Positions 35,271 through 46,342 of a stretch of 64,000 bases of DNA are shown here, one piece after another. Within the stretch, counting starts at the first letter, position 1, and each line of letters starts with the position of its first letter. This DNA is from Morella rubra (Eukaryota > Streptophyta > Magnoliopsida > Fagales > Myricaceae). The position numbers and the translations under genes were made by a program. The notes below the pieces were generated by a model. It saw nothing but the letters and a program-made list of their open reading frames with translations. It was not told where the DNA came from and ran no database searches. The stretch spans positions 30,833,110-30,897,109 of the forward strand of contig CM025856.1 in the NCBI GenBank assembly GCA_003952965.2, given 5' to 3'.

Positions 35271-35608
35271 TTTTTTTTTTTTTTGTTGAAACTAGTCATA
35301 TTATAAAGCACGAAGGAACAAAAATAACAAACCACAATGAAACGGAACAAACAACTGAAAAACAAAACAAAGAACCAAGGAATAGCGAACAACGAGCACC
35401 CGTGGGAAGCCAAATCAGGAAAACAAATCATGGAGGCTTGGCACCATTGAACTTCCAGAGCCCGCGATAAAGAAGAAAGGAGGATGGAACATCCTCAACA
35501 TGAGACAGGGCAGCAGCGCAGGCCGCAACAAAGTGGGCCACATAGTTGTCATCCCTGGCAAGCTTAAAAGCCGAGAACCAAGAGAAACTTCGAAGGAGGT
35601 CGGCAGCG
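35271..35608 (-). mobile_element. 5'-truncated LINE with RNase H end
   Basis: Reads on -, with the poly-A tail seen as a T-run at 35271-35284. It is flanked by an 11-bp direct repeat TATGACAGTAC (35260-35270 and 35609-35619). The paralogous block near 50220 has a single TGACAGTACTC and no insert, which is a clear empty site. The decayed coding part contains LARDDNYVAHFVAACA, the C-terminal RVT_3/RNase H segment of plant L1 elements. Confidence 0.88.
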
Positions 35609-35638
35609 TATGACAGTACTCGTATGACAACTTACTAC

Positions 35639-35710
35639 TTTATTGAGTCAAACAATACTATACTAATCTGATATATATCAGATTAGTATAGTATTGTTTG
35701 ACTCAATAAA
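35639..35710. repeat. Perfect 72-bp palindrome
   Basis: Two 36-base arms meet without spacer at 35674/35675. The left arm begins TTTATTGAGTCAAACAATAC and the right arm is its exact reverse complement. At the paralogous position (about 50240-50295) only the right arm exists, preceded by a TA run. Confidence 0.95.
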
Positions 35711-36028
35711 TAAATATCTAAGTTTTGTCCTAAAAAATATCTAAAAGGAAAAATGTGTAAGGCACGAGTCGGCAGCTACGTATAATAATTGTTAATTGTA
35801 TCGGGTATATGTCATGCATCACGCAAAAAAAAGAAAAATTTAACTTATATTTTCCACACCTACCGTGAGAAGCTGAAAAGTTTTCTGAGCAGGATAACAT
35901 TTTCGGCCAAAACAAACATAGCTTGAAACTTCTAGTGAAGGGTATACGTAAATATTATTATAATATTTAATGTACAGCTTTTTCATTTACTTAATGCCTA
36001 AACTAATTTAAGAGCTTTTACTATCACA
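35711..36028. other. Start of the second ASR/EC1 block
   Basis: From about 35858 the sequence (taccgtgagaagctgaaaag onward) copies 28140-28320, the far-upstream region of ASR-4. No gene. Confidence 0.55.
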
Positions 36029-36582
36029 CGCTCCAGTCCGGCATCTTTTGGTCTGCGTATGATGTCTCACCCGCTTCATGCGCCTGATTCTGTGCTTCCT
36101 TCCTGGTTGTTTCCCCCGGTCTTGATGGTCACGTGCCTCCGGTGTGGATCATGCTTCCTTAGGCGAGCTCTACACCTCCAATTTGCTCCCACGTGCTTGT
36201 GGCTGTTGTGTGCCTGGCAACGCGTTGCTGTCGTTTTTGCCTCTCGACTTGTCTGGTTGCTCTCTAATTCTGTTTCTGTTGTAGCTTTTGTTTTTGTTTT
36301 TGTTTTTGTTTATTCTGTGTCGTGTTGTGTTTTTTTTTTTTGTGTGATTTTGTTGTAATTGTTCCAGCTTCTCAGTGGGCTTCTACTATCCTTTGTGGAT
36401 CTTTTCCAGCTTTTTGTCAGAGCTTACTGTGTCTAGGTTATGGTGCATTTAACTATTAATTTCTTTGATCATTTTTACTGTGTCCGGTCACCACTTACCT
36501 AGCATGGAGCATATTATTTTCAACCTGATTTGTTCGAATTCATTTTTTTTTTTTTATTTTGACTTAGAAAAAAAAAAGACTA
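36029..36582 (+). mobile_element. Retroposon insertion upstream of ASR-5
   Basis: About 550 bp not present at the matching place upstream of ASR-4. It ends in a T-rich 3' region and an A-run (about 36567-36577), and the flanks share CTTTTACTATCACA (36015-36028 and 36583-36596). However, the ASR-4 block already carries two similar 14-mers there, so the duplication is not proof. A short open frame (36059-36358) has no recognised domain. Probably a LINE or SINE-like 3' end. Confidence 0.55.
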
Positions 36583-36615
36583 CTTTTACTATCACATACT
36601 AATTTAAGAAAGAGG

Positions 36616-36718
36616 TTGGTGGACTCAGTACACAACCAAGCGGGCGGTCCATTAATAGAGGTAGCGTACATGGCAACCGATGATGTCTTTTGCATTTGAC
36701 AACCGCTGCTTATAAATA
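36616..36718 (+). promoter_or_regulatory. ASR-5 relic promoter
   Basis: TTGGTGGACTC (36616-36626) and TATAAATA (36711-36718) keep the spacing seen in ASR-4 although the first exon is destroyed. Confidence 0.65.
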
Positions 36719-36808
36719 CCATCCCCTAACCCATTAAATTAACCTATATTACAAATAACCTTTATGCATTGCGCCTTTCACCCATATCTTCACACATCTA
36801 CTACCACC

Positions 36809-36967
36809 TGTCTAGATAGCATCACACCATACGCTCTTCCATCACAAAAAGGCGGAAATGAACCTGTCGATTTGTGAAAAGAAGAAAGCACCATCAATCC
36901 ATTCTGATGACTGGAAGCTTGGTGCTTGTTATTGATGAGCAATCCTGTAACATCAACTTAGCTTCTT
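36809..36967 (+). pseudogene. ASR-5, first exon relic
   Basis: It aligns with exon 1 of ASR-4 but has lost the A of the ATG (accaccTGTCT against accaccATGTCT). It gained an early TAG, several indels and a TGA inside the former core. The stretch cttccatcacaaaaaggcgg keeps the His-rich part recognisable. The remainder of the intron follows and is cut by the Copia element at 37164. Confidence 0.88.
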
Positions 36968-37163
36968 CTGTTTCGTCTGTTTTTACTGGCTTTGATTGTG
37001 ATCCTGGTGTGTGCTAGTATTTGTGTGCACGTTTGAAAATAATATTATTCAATATCAATGGAGCAACAATTCACTCAGAATACCAATACATATAAGATTG
37101 AATTAGCTTTATATCTAAAGCATCAAGGACTAAAAATGCTTTATACTATTAACCTTCATGAAC

Positions 37164-37594
37164 TGTCGAGACACATAACGAAAATCACAAATACACAGAG
37201 GCCAATATTTTATCGTGGTTCGGCAAATATGCCTACGTCTACAGAGGAGAGAACTTTGATTTTAACAAACCAAATATACAACTCTCAACTCTCACAGCTT
37301 CACTCACTGCACTTGTATTTTCTTTCCACTTCACACTCATCCTTCTCCATTCACGTTACAAGTTATAAAGGACAAAGAAAAGTTCTAACGGTTTTTGTTG
37401 TGCTGCTGCAGTAAATGAGCTGCACGCCTAACTCCATTAAATGGAGTTGTTGGTTGCTGCACTGTGATGCAAGATTTGCTGCCTGCAAATCTTGACCTCG
37501 TTTGCTGGGTATGGATTCGCGAAAACCAACGCGAAGATCTGTGCTGAATTTGATTTGAAAGCTTTGCAGCGCAAAGCTTGACTTTTCGCCAACA
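37164..37594 (-). repeat. 3' LTR of the Copia element
   Basis: Starts TGTCGAGACACATAACG and ends TTTTCGCCAACA in forward orientation. It pairs with 43786-44216. Differences are mostly single substitutions and a few short indels. Confidence 0.93.
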
Positions 37595-37612
37595 ATTCTC
37601 CCCTCCATACCC
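37595..37612 (-). other. Polypurine tract
   Basis: On the - strand gggtatggaggggagaat, directly before the 3' LTR. This is the expected primer for plus-strand synthesis. Confidence 0.75.
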
Positions 37613-37638
37613 ACAAGAGGACTGTGTCCTGACATCAA

Positions 37639-39252
37639 TCAGTTGGAGGTGTCCATCCCGGCTATGTCTTTACATAGCTCGAGCTTCTCACGAGTGACCA
37701 CATTCGTCAACATGTCTGCTGGATTCTCTTTTGTGTGGATCTTCACAAGCTTCAGTAGTTGTTGCTCCATCACCTCGCGTATCCAATGATAGCGAATGTC
37801 AATATGTTTTGTGCGGGAATGGTACATTGAATTCTTGCTCAAATCTAGAGCACTCTGACTGTCACAATGTACCTTGTATTCCTTCTGACTGATACCCAAC
37901 TCTTGGAGAAACGCTTTAACCACAACATTTCCTTCCCAGCTTCTGCTGCAGCAATGTACTCTGCTTCTGTTGTGGATAAAGCCACACATTTCTGTAATCT
38001 GGACTGCCATGAGACAGCTCCCCCAGAAAATGTGTAAATGAATCCTGATGTAGATTTTCTTCCATCAAGATCACCAGCCATATCTGAGTCTGTATATCCT
38101 TCCAAGACAGGATCAGCTCCCCCAAAGCACAAACATAGCTTCGACGTACCTTTAAGGTACCTGAGAATCCACTTGACCGCTTCCCAATGTTCCTTTCCTG
38201 GGTTGGAAAGAAATCGGCTCACGACTCCCACAGCGTGAGCGATGTCAGGTCTCGTACACACCATTGCGTACATAAGACTGCCAACAGCTGAAGAGTAGGG
38301 GACTGCAGCCATCTCTTCAACCTTTTCCCTCGATGAGGGACACGAGCTCTTGCTCAATTTAAAATGACTAGCCAGTGGATTACTGACTGGCTTAGCACTT
38401 TCCATGTTGAACCTTTTGATCACTTGTTCAACATATCTCTCCTGTGACAACAATAGCTTCTTAGCTTTCCTATCACGAACAATCTTCATGCCCAATATCT
38501 GCTGGGCTTGTCCTAAGTCCTTCATGTCGAAGAACTTAGAGAGATCTGTCTTCAACTTGCTGATTATGGATGCATCTTGTCCAACTATCAGCATATCATC
38601 AACATAAAGCAGTAGAGTAACGAAATTACCATCTGGGAATTTGCGAATATACACACACTGGTCTGCAGCAGTCCTTCTGTAGTCATGACTCACCATAAAC
38701 GAGTCAAACTTTTTGTACCACTGTCGGGAGCCTGCTTAAGACCGTAGAGGCTCTTCTTTAACTTGCAGACCAAGTGTTCCTTCCCATGAACTTCAAAACC
38801 TTCTGGCTGCTCCATGTATATCTCTTCTTTGAGATCTCCGTGAAGAAACGTTGTCTTCACATCCATTTGTTCAAGCTCCAAGTCTAGACTGGCAACCAAT
38901 CCGAGTACACTCGAATTGAGGTCATCTTCACTACAGGTGAGAATATCTCGTCAAAGTCAACTCCTTTCTTCTATTGGAAACCTTTGACGACCAAACGAGC
39001 TTTGTACTTCACCTGCTTGCCATCGTTCTTCAGCTTGAATACCCATTTATTCTTCAGTGCTCTCTTGCCCTTCGGAAGCTTCACCAACTCATACGTCTGA
39101 TTCTTCTGCAAGGAACCCATCTCTTCTTGCATAGCTTGAATCCATCTGACTTTATCTGTATGAGCTTTTGCTTCATGAAAACTTTCTGGCTCCCCCTCAT
39201 CAGTAAGAAGAATATAATCTGATTCCGGATATCTTCGTGATGGAATCAGCAA
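37639..39252 (-). pseudogene. Copia reverse transcriptase and RNase H, frameshifted
   Basis: Three broken frames in order on -. The N-terminal RT (39252-38971) has KARLVVKGF. The middle part (38899-38690) has MDVKTTFLHGDL and KKSLYGLKQAP. The RT/RNase H part (38696-37845, finishing in another frame to 37639) has the catalytic YVDDM, SGGAVSWQS, ALSTTEAEYIAA and the end TKHIDIRYHWIR. All catalytic landmarks are recognisable, but at least three frame breaks rule out an active enzyme. Confidence 0.92.
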
Positions 39253-40546
39253 CCGACCTCCCGTGGATCTGTTTTGTTGAGGGTCGTCAACTGAGGAAGT
39301 TCTTCATCATCTGATTGTTGTGATGATTCAGCAGCTTCTGGTGGAGTGGGTACCTGCTCCCCCTGCTCAACACCCTCTGCATCATCATCAACTTCCTCTT
39401 CTTCTTCTGGGGATCCTTCCTGCATTTCTTCAGTCTCTGTGGTAGACTGGAATGGCGCAGGACTGGTAACAGTATCTTGAGCACTTGTACTGTTTTCACC
39501 TGGGTTTGTTGATCTTTTGAAGCTACCGTATAACTCAGCTTCATGGAACACAACGTCCCTGCTTCTGATGACCTTCTTAGCTTCTGGATCCCAAAGTCTG
39601 TATCCAAATTCTTCATCTCCGTAGCCAATAAAAATACACGGAATGGACATGACATCAAGCTTCTGTCTCTGCTCCTTGGATACATGTGCAAATGCTTTGC
39701 ACCCAAATACTCTCAGATGAGAGTAGGAGATCTTATGACCAGACCACACCATCTCTGGAACTTCGAACTTCAATGGTACAGATGGTGTTCTGTTGATCAG
39801 GTAACAGGCTGCACGAACTGCTTCACCCCAGAATGGCTTAGGCAACTTGGCCATACTGAGCATACATCTGGTTCGTTCTACAATGGTCCGATTCATCCTC
39901 TCGGCTACACCATTGTGTTGTGGGGTGCGTGGGACCGTCTTCTCGTGTCTGATGCCATGGCCAGAGCAGTATGCTCTGAACTCTCTGGAAGTGTACTCGC
40001 CTCCATTGTCTGTCCGGAGGCACTTTAACTTTTTCCCAGTTTCTCTTTCCACCATAGCGTGAAAGTTTTTGAACTGTTCAAAAACTTGGTCCTTCGTTCT
40101 CAAGAAATACACCCACACTTTACGTGAAGCATCATCAATAAATGTAACAAAATACCTGTTACCGCCCAAAGACTCCACCTCTAAGGGACCACATATATCA
40201 AAGTGTACCAGGCTCAACAACTCTGATCTTTTACTAGCAAATGTATTAAATGAGACTCGATGTTGCTTACCAAACAAACAATGCTCACAAGGGTTTAGCG
40301 TTGTACCTTTGTTGACAGTAATAAGCGCCTTCTTTGCCAGTGTAAACAACCCTTTTCACCCATGTGACCGAGTCTCTTGTGCCACAGATTTGGAGATGCC
40401 TCATCTTGAACTGCATTGAGGCTATCGGTGCATATATTCACATGAGTCTTGTATAACGTGCTGCAGATATGTCCACGGGCGACAACCATGGTGCCTTTCG
40501 TCAGCTTCCAAGCACCGTTGCGAAGTGGTTGTCGTAGCCCAATCAA
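39246..40546 (-). pseudogene. Copia integrase with GAG-pre-integrase part
   Basis: The HHCC zinc region is spread over two frames (WHKRLGHMGEKG, then CEHCLFGKQHRVSF). The DDE core is seen as VHFDICGPL, TFIDDASRKVWVYFL, LRTDNGGEYTS and PQHNGVAERMNRT, with the expected Asp, Asp and Glu in place. The C-terminal region is rich in Glu/Asp/Ser. The 367-codon frame 40349-39246 is the longest intact part of the element. Confidence 0.93.
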
Positions 40547-40571
40547 TCAAGGGCTGTCCCGGATATCAAAT

Positions 40572-40775
40572 TTAACCTGGAGGTCGAGCACGTGTCGAAC
40601 GTCTTTCAACACCATGGTACAGCCAATATTTGTCTTTATACGGAACATCACCAATACCCGCGATCTTTGAGGAACTGGTGTTACCCATCCTCACTGTACC
40701 ATAATCTCCGGCTTTATACGTGGTGAAGAAATCACTGCGAGGAGTGGCGTGGTAGGAAGCTGCTGTATCTACCAC
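40572..40775 (-). pseudogene. Copia aspartic protease fragment
   Basis: VDTAASYHATP corresponds to the D-T/S-G-A active-site region of Copia proteases. It is separated from gag and integrase by frame breaks. Confidence 0.75.
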
Positions 40776-40901
40776 CCATTCTATATCCTAACTCGCAACA
40801 TGGAGACATTCTTCTTCACCGGTGGAGAGTAAGGCACAATCTCCTGGAATGGTGACTAATGCTTCACCATCGGCCTTCTTTGGCTGGTTGCTGGATTGGC
40901 C

Positions 40902-41420
40902 TTACTCCCGTTGTAACTTCCGGCAGTTCTTCTTAAAGTGGCCTTCGATGCCACAGTGGAAACATTTCATCTTGCCCTTTTGGTGGTAACCGTCGGGATT
41001 TTGGGATCTGCCTCTGCTCCTATTTCTGCCTCTACTTCTCCCTCTACCATTTCGTTGGTGTCTTCCTTCAGTTACGAAGGCATATGACTGGTCCATACCA
41101 GCCTCTTTTCTCCTGGCTTCCTCATTAAACAAGGCATCCTTTACCATCACCATGGTAAGTTTGCAGTCTGGAGCCGAATTGCTGAGGGAGACCACCAACG
41201 TCTCCCAACTGTCTGGTAGCGAACTGAGAAGTAAGAGAGCTTGTTCTTCATCGCCAAGAGTCAATGCTACGGTTGAAAGTTGGTTCACCAGGTTCTGAAA
41301 CTCATTGGTGTGCTCAGCAACAGAGGTACCGCTCTTTAACTTCAAATTTACAAGGCGTCTCATTAAGAGAGCCTTATTGCGAGCGGTTTTGGCCTGATAC
41401 ATGTTCTCCAGCTTTTGCAT
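40902..41420 (-). pseudogene. Copia gag, C-terminal part
   Basis: 172 codons. They contain the UBN2-type capsid region (KLENMYQAKTARNKALLMR, LLSSLPDSWE) and an Arg/Gly-rich linker. The CCHC knuckle CFHCGIEGHFKKNC follows close to the end. The N-terminal part is displaced by a tandem duplication upstream. Confidence 0.9.
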
Positions 41421-42182
41421 GTAGCCATGTAGGCGTCTGTCTCCTGTGCAACATGATGAAATATACTATGGTCGATCCATTGTCTGATCTGACCAATAGT
41501 TTTCTTGTTCGACTTTTTCCAATCCTTTTCCGGCGTCGGGCTGCTTTTACTGGATCAATCCTTGCAATTTAAGAGATCTTCCAAAGTTTGATCATTGCAG
41601 AATCCACCTCTAGCTGGCTGCTCTACGTTTGGAGTAGAATCTGGATGAACCACTAGGGTCCGGCCCAAAATCAAAATTCAAATTGGAATATTTCGTTAAC
41701 GTTAACGGAATATTCAGATACTGATTTTCTTTCGACTCAGTGACTTTTTATTGCCATACATGTTCTTTTTGCCATAGCATGTAGCCGTGTAAACATGATC
41801 TAATCCATTGTCTCTTTTTCTTGTTCGAGAACTCTTTTCTCTTCTATTGGATCAAACAGATCCTTGCAATTTAAGAGATCTTCCATCCGGGGTCTCCAGA
41901 GTGTATAGTTGGTCGCCGTAAGCTTGATCATTGCACCAGAAGTTAAATCATCCATAGATTCCGCCTTTAACACTAGCTCAAATGGCTTGTTGCTCTACGT
42001 TTGGAGTAGAATCTCGTAAAACGGAGACCACCATTGCGTCTGGAACGGTCGAAATAGCTAGAATAAGTCTAGTCTGGCCCAAAAAGGACAAAAATTGGGC
42101 CCAAAATGCACAAAATTCAAATCTAGAATATTCCTCCCAAAAACAGAATATTTCGTTAACGTTAACGGAATATTCTGCAGAG
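41400..42182 (-). repeat. Tandem duplication of the gag N-terminal region inside the element
   Basis: About 41400-41738 and 41758-42182 are two diverged direct copies. Shared phrases are catgtagcc.tgta, tttaagagatcttcca, tgctctacgtttggagtaga and tttcgttaacgttaacggaa. The outer copy encodes the gag start (KLTATNYTLWRPRMEDLL) before a stop; the inner copy lacks that part and leads into the gag frame. Confidence 0.75.
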
Positions 42183-43785
42183 ATATTGATGCCGTCAACG
42201 AGCTCGAGCGAGTCGACTCAGTGACTCAGACTGACTCGGGTAACACGGCCTAACTCGCCAAGTTAACTCGGCAACTCGGTCAAAATTCGGACCGATCGAG
42301 CGCTTGGGAGCGCGTGTCGCGCGTGGAGACACGTGGAAATCTTCTTATGAGCGCGTGACAGCGAGTGTAGCGTCCTTGTTAGGGTCCCCGGTCAAGGACT
42401 CCAAAACAATCACCAACTCCTCCGTGCGATCCGCTCCAACACCATAATCGATCCTTCCGAACCGTTTCCAATAACACACGAGCGTGGTAAATAGGATCTA
42501 ACACACAAGAAATGAAGAATTCCTCACTGTTATTACGAAGAACGTGTCTCAGGATTATTAGTCCTTCGAACCACAAGAACACTCGTACTAGGGTTATTAG
42601 CCCAAGCACGCCCAAACTTAAGAGGTTATTAGCCCCCAAGTCTATGGCATAAACGTGTCTATGCCTGGCCAACACTCTCAAGTTCTCTAAGCTTACAAAC
42701 ACAACTCTCTGAATGAATGAATACTAATGCTCCTGAGGGTTGCTTATATAGGGATCCACAGGAGCTTACAAAATCCTACCAACCCAATCAAATCAAACCT
42801 AAATCAAATCTTCAAGATTCTAAGGAAACAATTCCTAGAATCAAGGAGATTTGACGATACATTCCTAAAACAACTTAACTGAAAAGGAAACTAATCTTCT
42901 AGAGTTTAGGAGAAATATCTTAAATCTAGAAGATATGATTTATTCAATCACTCACCACAAGGAAATCAATCTCTGAAGATATCTTCCATAATGCACTTGA
43001 TCTCGCCGCCGTCCGCCGCCCTACACGGTGGCACCGCCGCCATTCTCCTCCATAGGTGGTGATGCTCCTTCGACTCCCCAAGGCCATGCTCGTTACATCC
43101 CGCTCGGTCACCGCTAAGGTGGTGGTGCTCCGCCGCCGGAGGTGGCTGTTGTGGGTAGCCACTCTTGATCATCTGCTACTGGTTGGCTTGGCTGGTGGCC
43201 AAGTCTTGCTGTGGCACTATGTCAAGGCAAGTCTTGGTGCTGGCCATGGGCTTGCCATGGCATGTCTGTAGCTGGCTGGCAGGTCTGCCAAGCATGGGCA
43301 TTCCTGGGCTGTCATGGTTTGTCAAGGGTGCTGGTGCGCCTTGCTTGCGCGTATGCATGCTAATACCATGGCATGGCTGTGGTGCTTCGGCCGCGCGCGC
43401 TATGGGCTTGTCATGTGCTTGGGCCGCGCGCGCTGTGGGCATGTCAGGAGCCCCCATGGGTGTCACTGGGGCCGCGTCTCGCAACTTATCCTCCCAGTCG
43501 TGGCCGTGTAAGCCATGGTCTTCACTTAGAATCCTTTCAGTCCTTCCAGCAACTGGCGGCGCGTGTAGGCGCGTGTAAGCGCGTGGAGAGAATGGTCACC
43601 CGCGCAGAAACTTCTATCGGCGCGTGTGCGCGCGTGCATTGTCCTTTTGACTCCTGGTTTGTACCGTTGTGCTCGTCTCGTCACGAGGAATTTTCAGTTA
43701 TTTCCAAAATTTAATTTGGACACAGATCGGGTCTCAGCCAAATACAACAAACGAAATTTCAGGTACTGTTGGCTCCGATACCACT
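42183..43785 (-). other. Unusually long untranslated leader of the Copia element
   Basis: 1.6 kb between the 5' LTR and the gag duplication, with no retroviral domain. It contains a GC-rich part (43.0-43.7 kb) with repeated gcgcgtgt/ggcgcgtg words and overlapping frames on both strands that show no domain. It is either leader sequence of this family or captured host DNA. Confidence 0.5.
43770..43783 (-). other. Primer-binding site, tRNA-iMet type
   Basis: On the - strand TGGTATCGGAGCCA, two bases inside the 5' LTR. It matches the usual plant initiator-tRNA-Met primer site TGGTATCAGAGC with one change. Confidence 0.85.
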
Positions 43786-44216
43786 TGTTGAGCACAGAAC
43801 GAAAAATTACAAACACACAGAGGCCAATATTTAACATGGTTCGGCAATATGCCTACGTCCACAGAGAAGAGAACTTTATTTCAACAAACCAAATATACAA
43901 CTCTCAACTCTGCTTCACTCACTGCACTTAGTATTTTTCTTTCCACTTCACACTCATCCTTCTCCCATTCATGTTACAAGTTATAAAGGACGAAGAAAAG
44001 TTCGAACGGTTTTTCGTTGAGCTGCTGCAGTAAATGAGCTGCACGCTTAACTCCATTAAATGGAGTTGTTGGTTGCTGCACTACGATGCAAGATTTGCTG
44101 CCTGCAAATCTTGACCTCGTTTGCTGGGCATGGATTCGTGAAAAGCAACGCGAAGATCTCATGCCGAATTTGATTTGTGAAGCTTTGCAGCCGCAAAGCT
44201 TGACTTTTCGCCAACA
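43786..44216 (-). repeat. 5' LTR of the Copia element
   Basis: Starts TGTTGAGCACAGAACG and ends TTTTCGCCAACA in forward orientation. It is followed by the right-hand TSD TGAAC and by the resumed ASR-5 intron (tgaggccaagatgtaaag). Confidence 0.93.
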
Positions 44217-44557
44217 TGAACTGAGGCCAAGATGTAAAGTTCTGTTTTTGACGTTTCTCTATCGTATTTGTCCTCGATTTCGGATCTCAAGCAGCCTAAA
44301 CCATTTTCAGCGATCATATACAAAACTCTAAAGGAGAGCAGATCAAACATACTATAAAACAATGAGAAAACCAAACAAACTTTTCTAGCTAATTGGGTTA
44401 GCTGAATCAGGAGATTCTATGCGAATGGTAATGATTCCTTGACAGGAGAACGCACCTCTGGCTATCTATGTTGGATTTAGATGCCTCAAAATCTATTTGT
44501 TTATAGTTGTTTTCTTCTCATTTACATTTGTGCGCTTTTATTAAATTATTATGTCAG

Positions 44558-44740
44558 CATGAGAAGCATAAGGCAAAGAAAGACCCAGAGAATTCCCACA
44601 GTCACAAGGTCGCAGAGGAGATTGCAGCTGTTACTGCAGTAGGAGCCGGTGGCTTTGCTTTCCATGAGAAGCATGAGAAGAAAGAGGCAAAGGAGGAAGA
44701 TGAAGAGCTTCATGGAAAGAAGCACCACCATCTCTTTTAA
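44558..44740 (+). pseudogene. ASR-5, second exon (intact frame)
   Basis: An undamaged exon with the acceptor atgtcag|CATGAG, 60 codons and a normal stop. It is nearly identical to ASR-4 exon 2, with one visible residue change (AVTAVGAGG for AVAAVGAGG) and a full HHHLF end. It lies 7.6 kb from its ruined first exon with the Copia element between, so the normal gene product cannot be made. Confidence 0.9.
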
Positions 44741-46342
44741 ATGTCTTTGACTAATTTCCATGCATGTGTTTGCTCTTCATCAGTTAGTTTGTGTCATCTT
44801 ATCACCAGTGTTGAAATAAGAGAAAAGATAAAGAGAATAAAGAATACTTTGTACAATTCTGTGTCGGAAAATCATGTCCTTGTTAAGGGGTAGGTGTTAT
44901 CTGTTTCTCTTGCAGTGTGCAAGCTAAGTTATTATGTATTGTGAGTGTTCGCAATAATAACGCAATTTGAAAGGTCTTTTTTTCCTCTTCATTTTCTAAA
45001 TCAAATGCAAACGTTACTACGAGGTTTTCTATCTGCAATATCCAGATCCTTTGAAGTTTCAACTCTTTCGCATGAATTTTGCACGGCGTTTAAGCCTGAA
45101 CCTACAGTAGAGAACATAACAATTTCCTTATCGGTGAATCTGGTTCATGACACAATCGCGGTTGACCATCGCGCGAATTGACATCGTGAGAGGACATTTT
45201 GCTGTTCATCATGATCTTCAATCTCGTATTGTGTTTTGGTACATTGTCAATGCGTATACATGATAGAGGACTAATCGATCTCCAATAAAACCATTGAATA
45301 TACAGAAAAAATATTGTCAGGAAATTTCTACCTAAACGGAAGCTTCGAATGTGTATTTTCCATAACCATTTCCTAACCAAAAAAAGAAATTTCTAATACC
45401 CCAAATGATTGGGTTTGTTTAACTAGTCAAGACAAAGGGGAATGTGAATTGTCATTCTACTCCATAAAATTCGGATCAAGATCTTCTCTAATTTGCAGCT
45501 CGAATTGAATAAGTCTGATTTGTAAGATGGTTAATTTTGAAAATTCATATACGAAAGAGATACAATCAAAATTCAAAAGCTCTTAATAATTGCGGCTTTT
45601 CTGTCGCTCAATCGGCCTCCTCCATTCCTTTTTAATTTTTTTCACTCCGGTGCGCATCTGACCGTGACATGCTACTAGCCAACTCAGATAAGGAAGGGAT
45701 GGGCAGATAATACTTGGAAAGGTTGTTGAATTGAGTGACAACAACAAGAACCCAAAAAAAAAGGTGAACATCTGGGTACCGCTCCGTTTTATAATCTAAT
45801 CATGATATTAGATCTCTAATGTCGCTGAAAGCAAATATAACACCCACGTTTGAGCATCTAAGTGGGCTTCTTATCGTCCACTGAGGAGTCAATTAATATA
45901 GGTTAATAATTGAATTCTAGGTATAGATAGGATCTGACCACAACTGCTTCATCTCCTACCAATCGTGAAAGGACACAGCCGGCCGACGTCGTGATTACAG
46001 CTTGAAAAATATGGTTTGGAGAAAACCCAAACGCTCCAGATGAAAAAGTGAAAAGCAATAAATAGGACCAAATGAGACCCCACGATAATAATTGAGATTA
46101 TGGTTTGCACTAATTTAGCCTTTTAGATGCTTGTATTTTTCTTCTTTCTTTTTTGTGATGAGAGGAAATCTAACCCGACTGGTCTATCAAAGTGGAACCC
46201 ATCTAACAAGGTCATTAACTTCATACTAGTGTAGTACCAAACCACATATATCAGGTATGTCTGATTTGCCTTGTGATTGTGCGTGGCCCAAAGACTTACA
46301 CATGCAGAAGGAACGACACTCTCCATCCCTTCTTACACATGT
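44741..46342. other. ASR-5 3' flank
   Basis: A direct copy of 29431-30975 with small indels. No gene. Confidence 0.6.

Larger units (their letters stand above)
37164..44216 (-). mobile_element. Ty1/Copia LTR retrotransposon in the ASR-5 intron
   Basis: A complete but dead element of 7.05 kb on -. It has 431-bp LTRs at both ends with TG...CA termini and a 5-bp target-site duplication TGAAC (37159-37163 and 44217-44221). A primer-binding site and polypurine tract lie next to the LTRs, and the internal order is gag, protease, integrase, RT, RNase H, i.e. Copia. The uninterrupted paralogous site is in the ASR-4 intron near 28903. Several frameshifts break gag-pol. The two LTRs match at roughly nine of ten positions by eye, so the insertion is not recent. 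The gag-pol text resembles the Tork/Tnt1 branch (from memory). Confidence 0.95.

Noticed and set aside
39543-40028. 161-codon + strand frame opposite the integrase
   Set aside because: Antisense shadow of the long integrase frame with DDE motifs.
43165-43578. 137-codon + strand frame in the Copia leader
   Set aside because: The composition is driven by gcgcgtg-type repeats with several overlapping frames on both strands, and there is no domain.
37164-44216. Copia element as an active retrotransposon
   Set aside because: Structural parts are complete, but gag-pol has several frameshifts, gag is rearranged and the LTRs have diverged.
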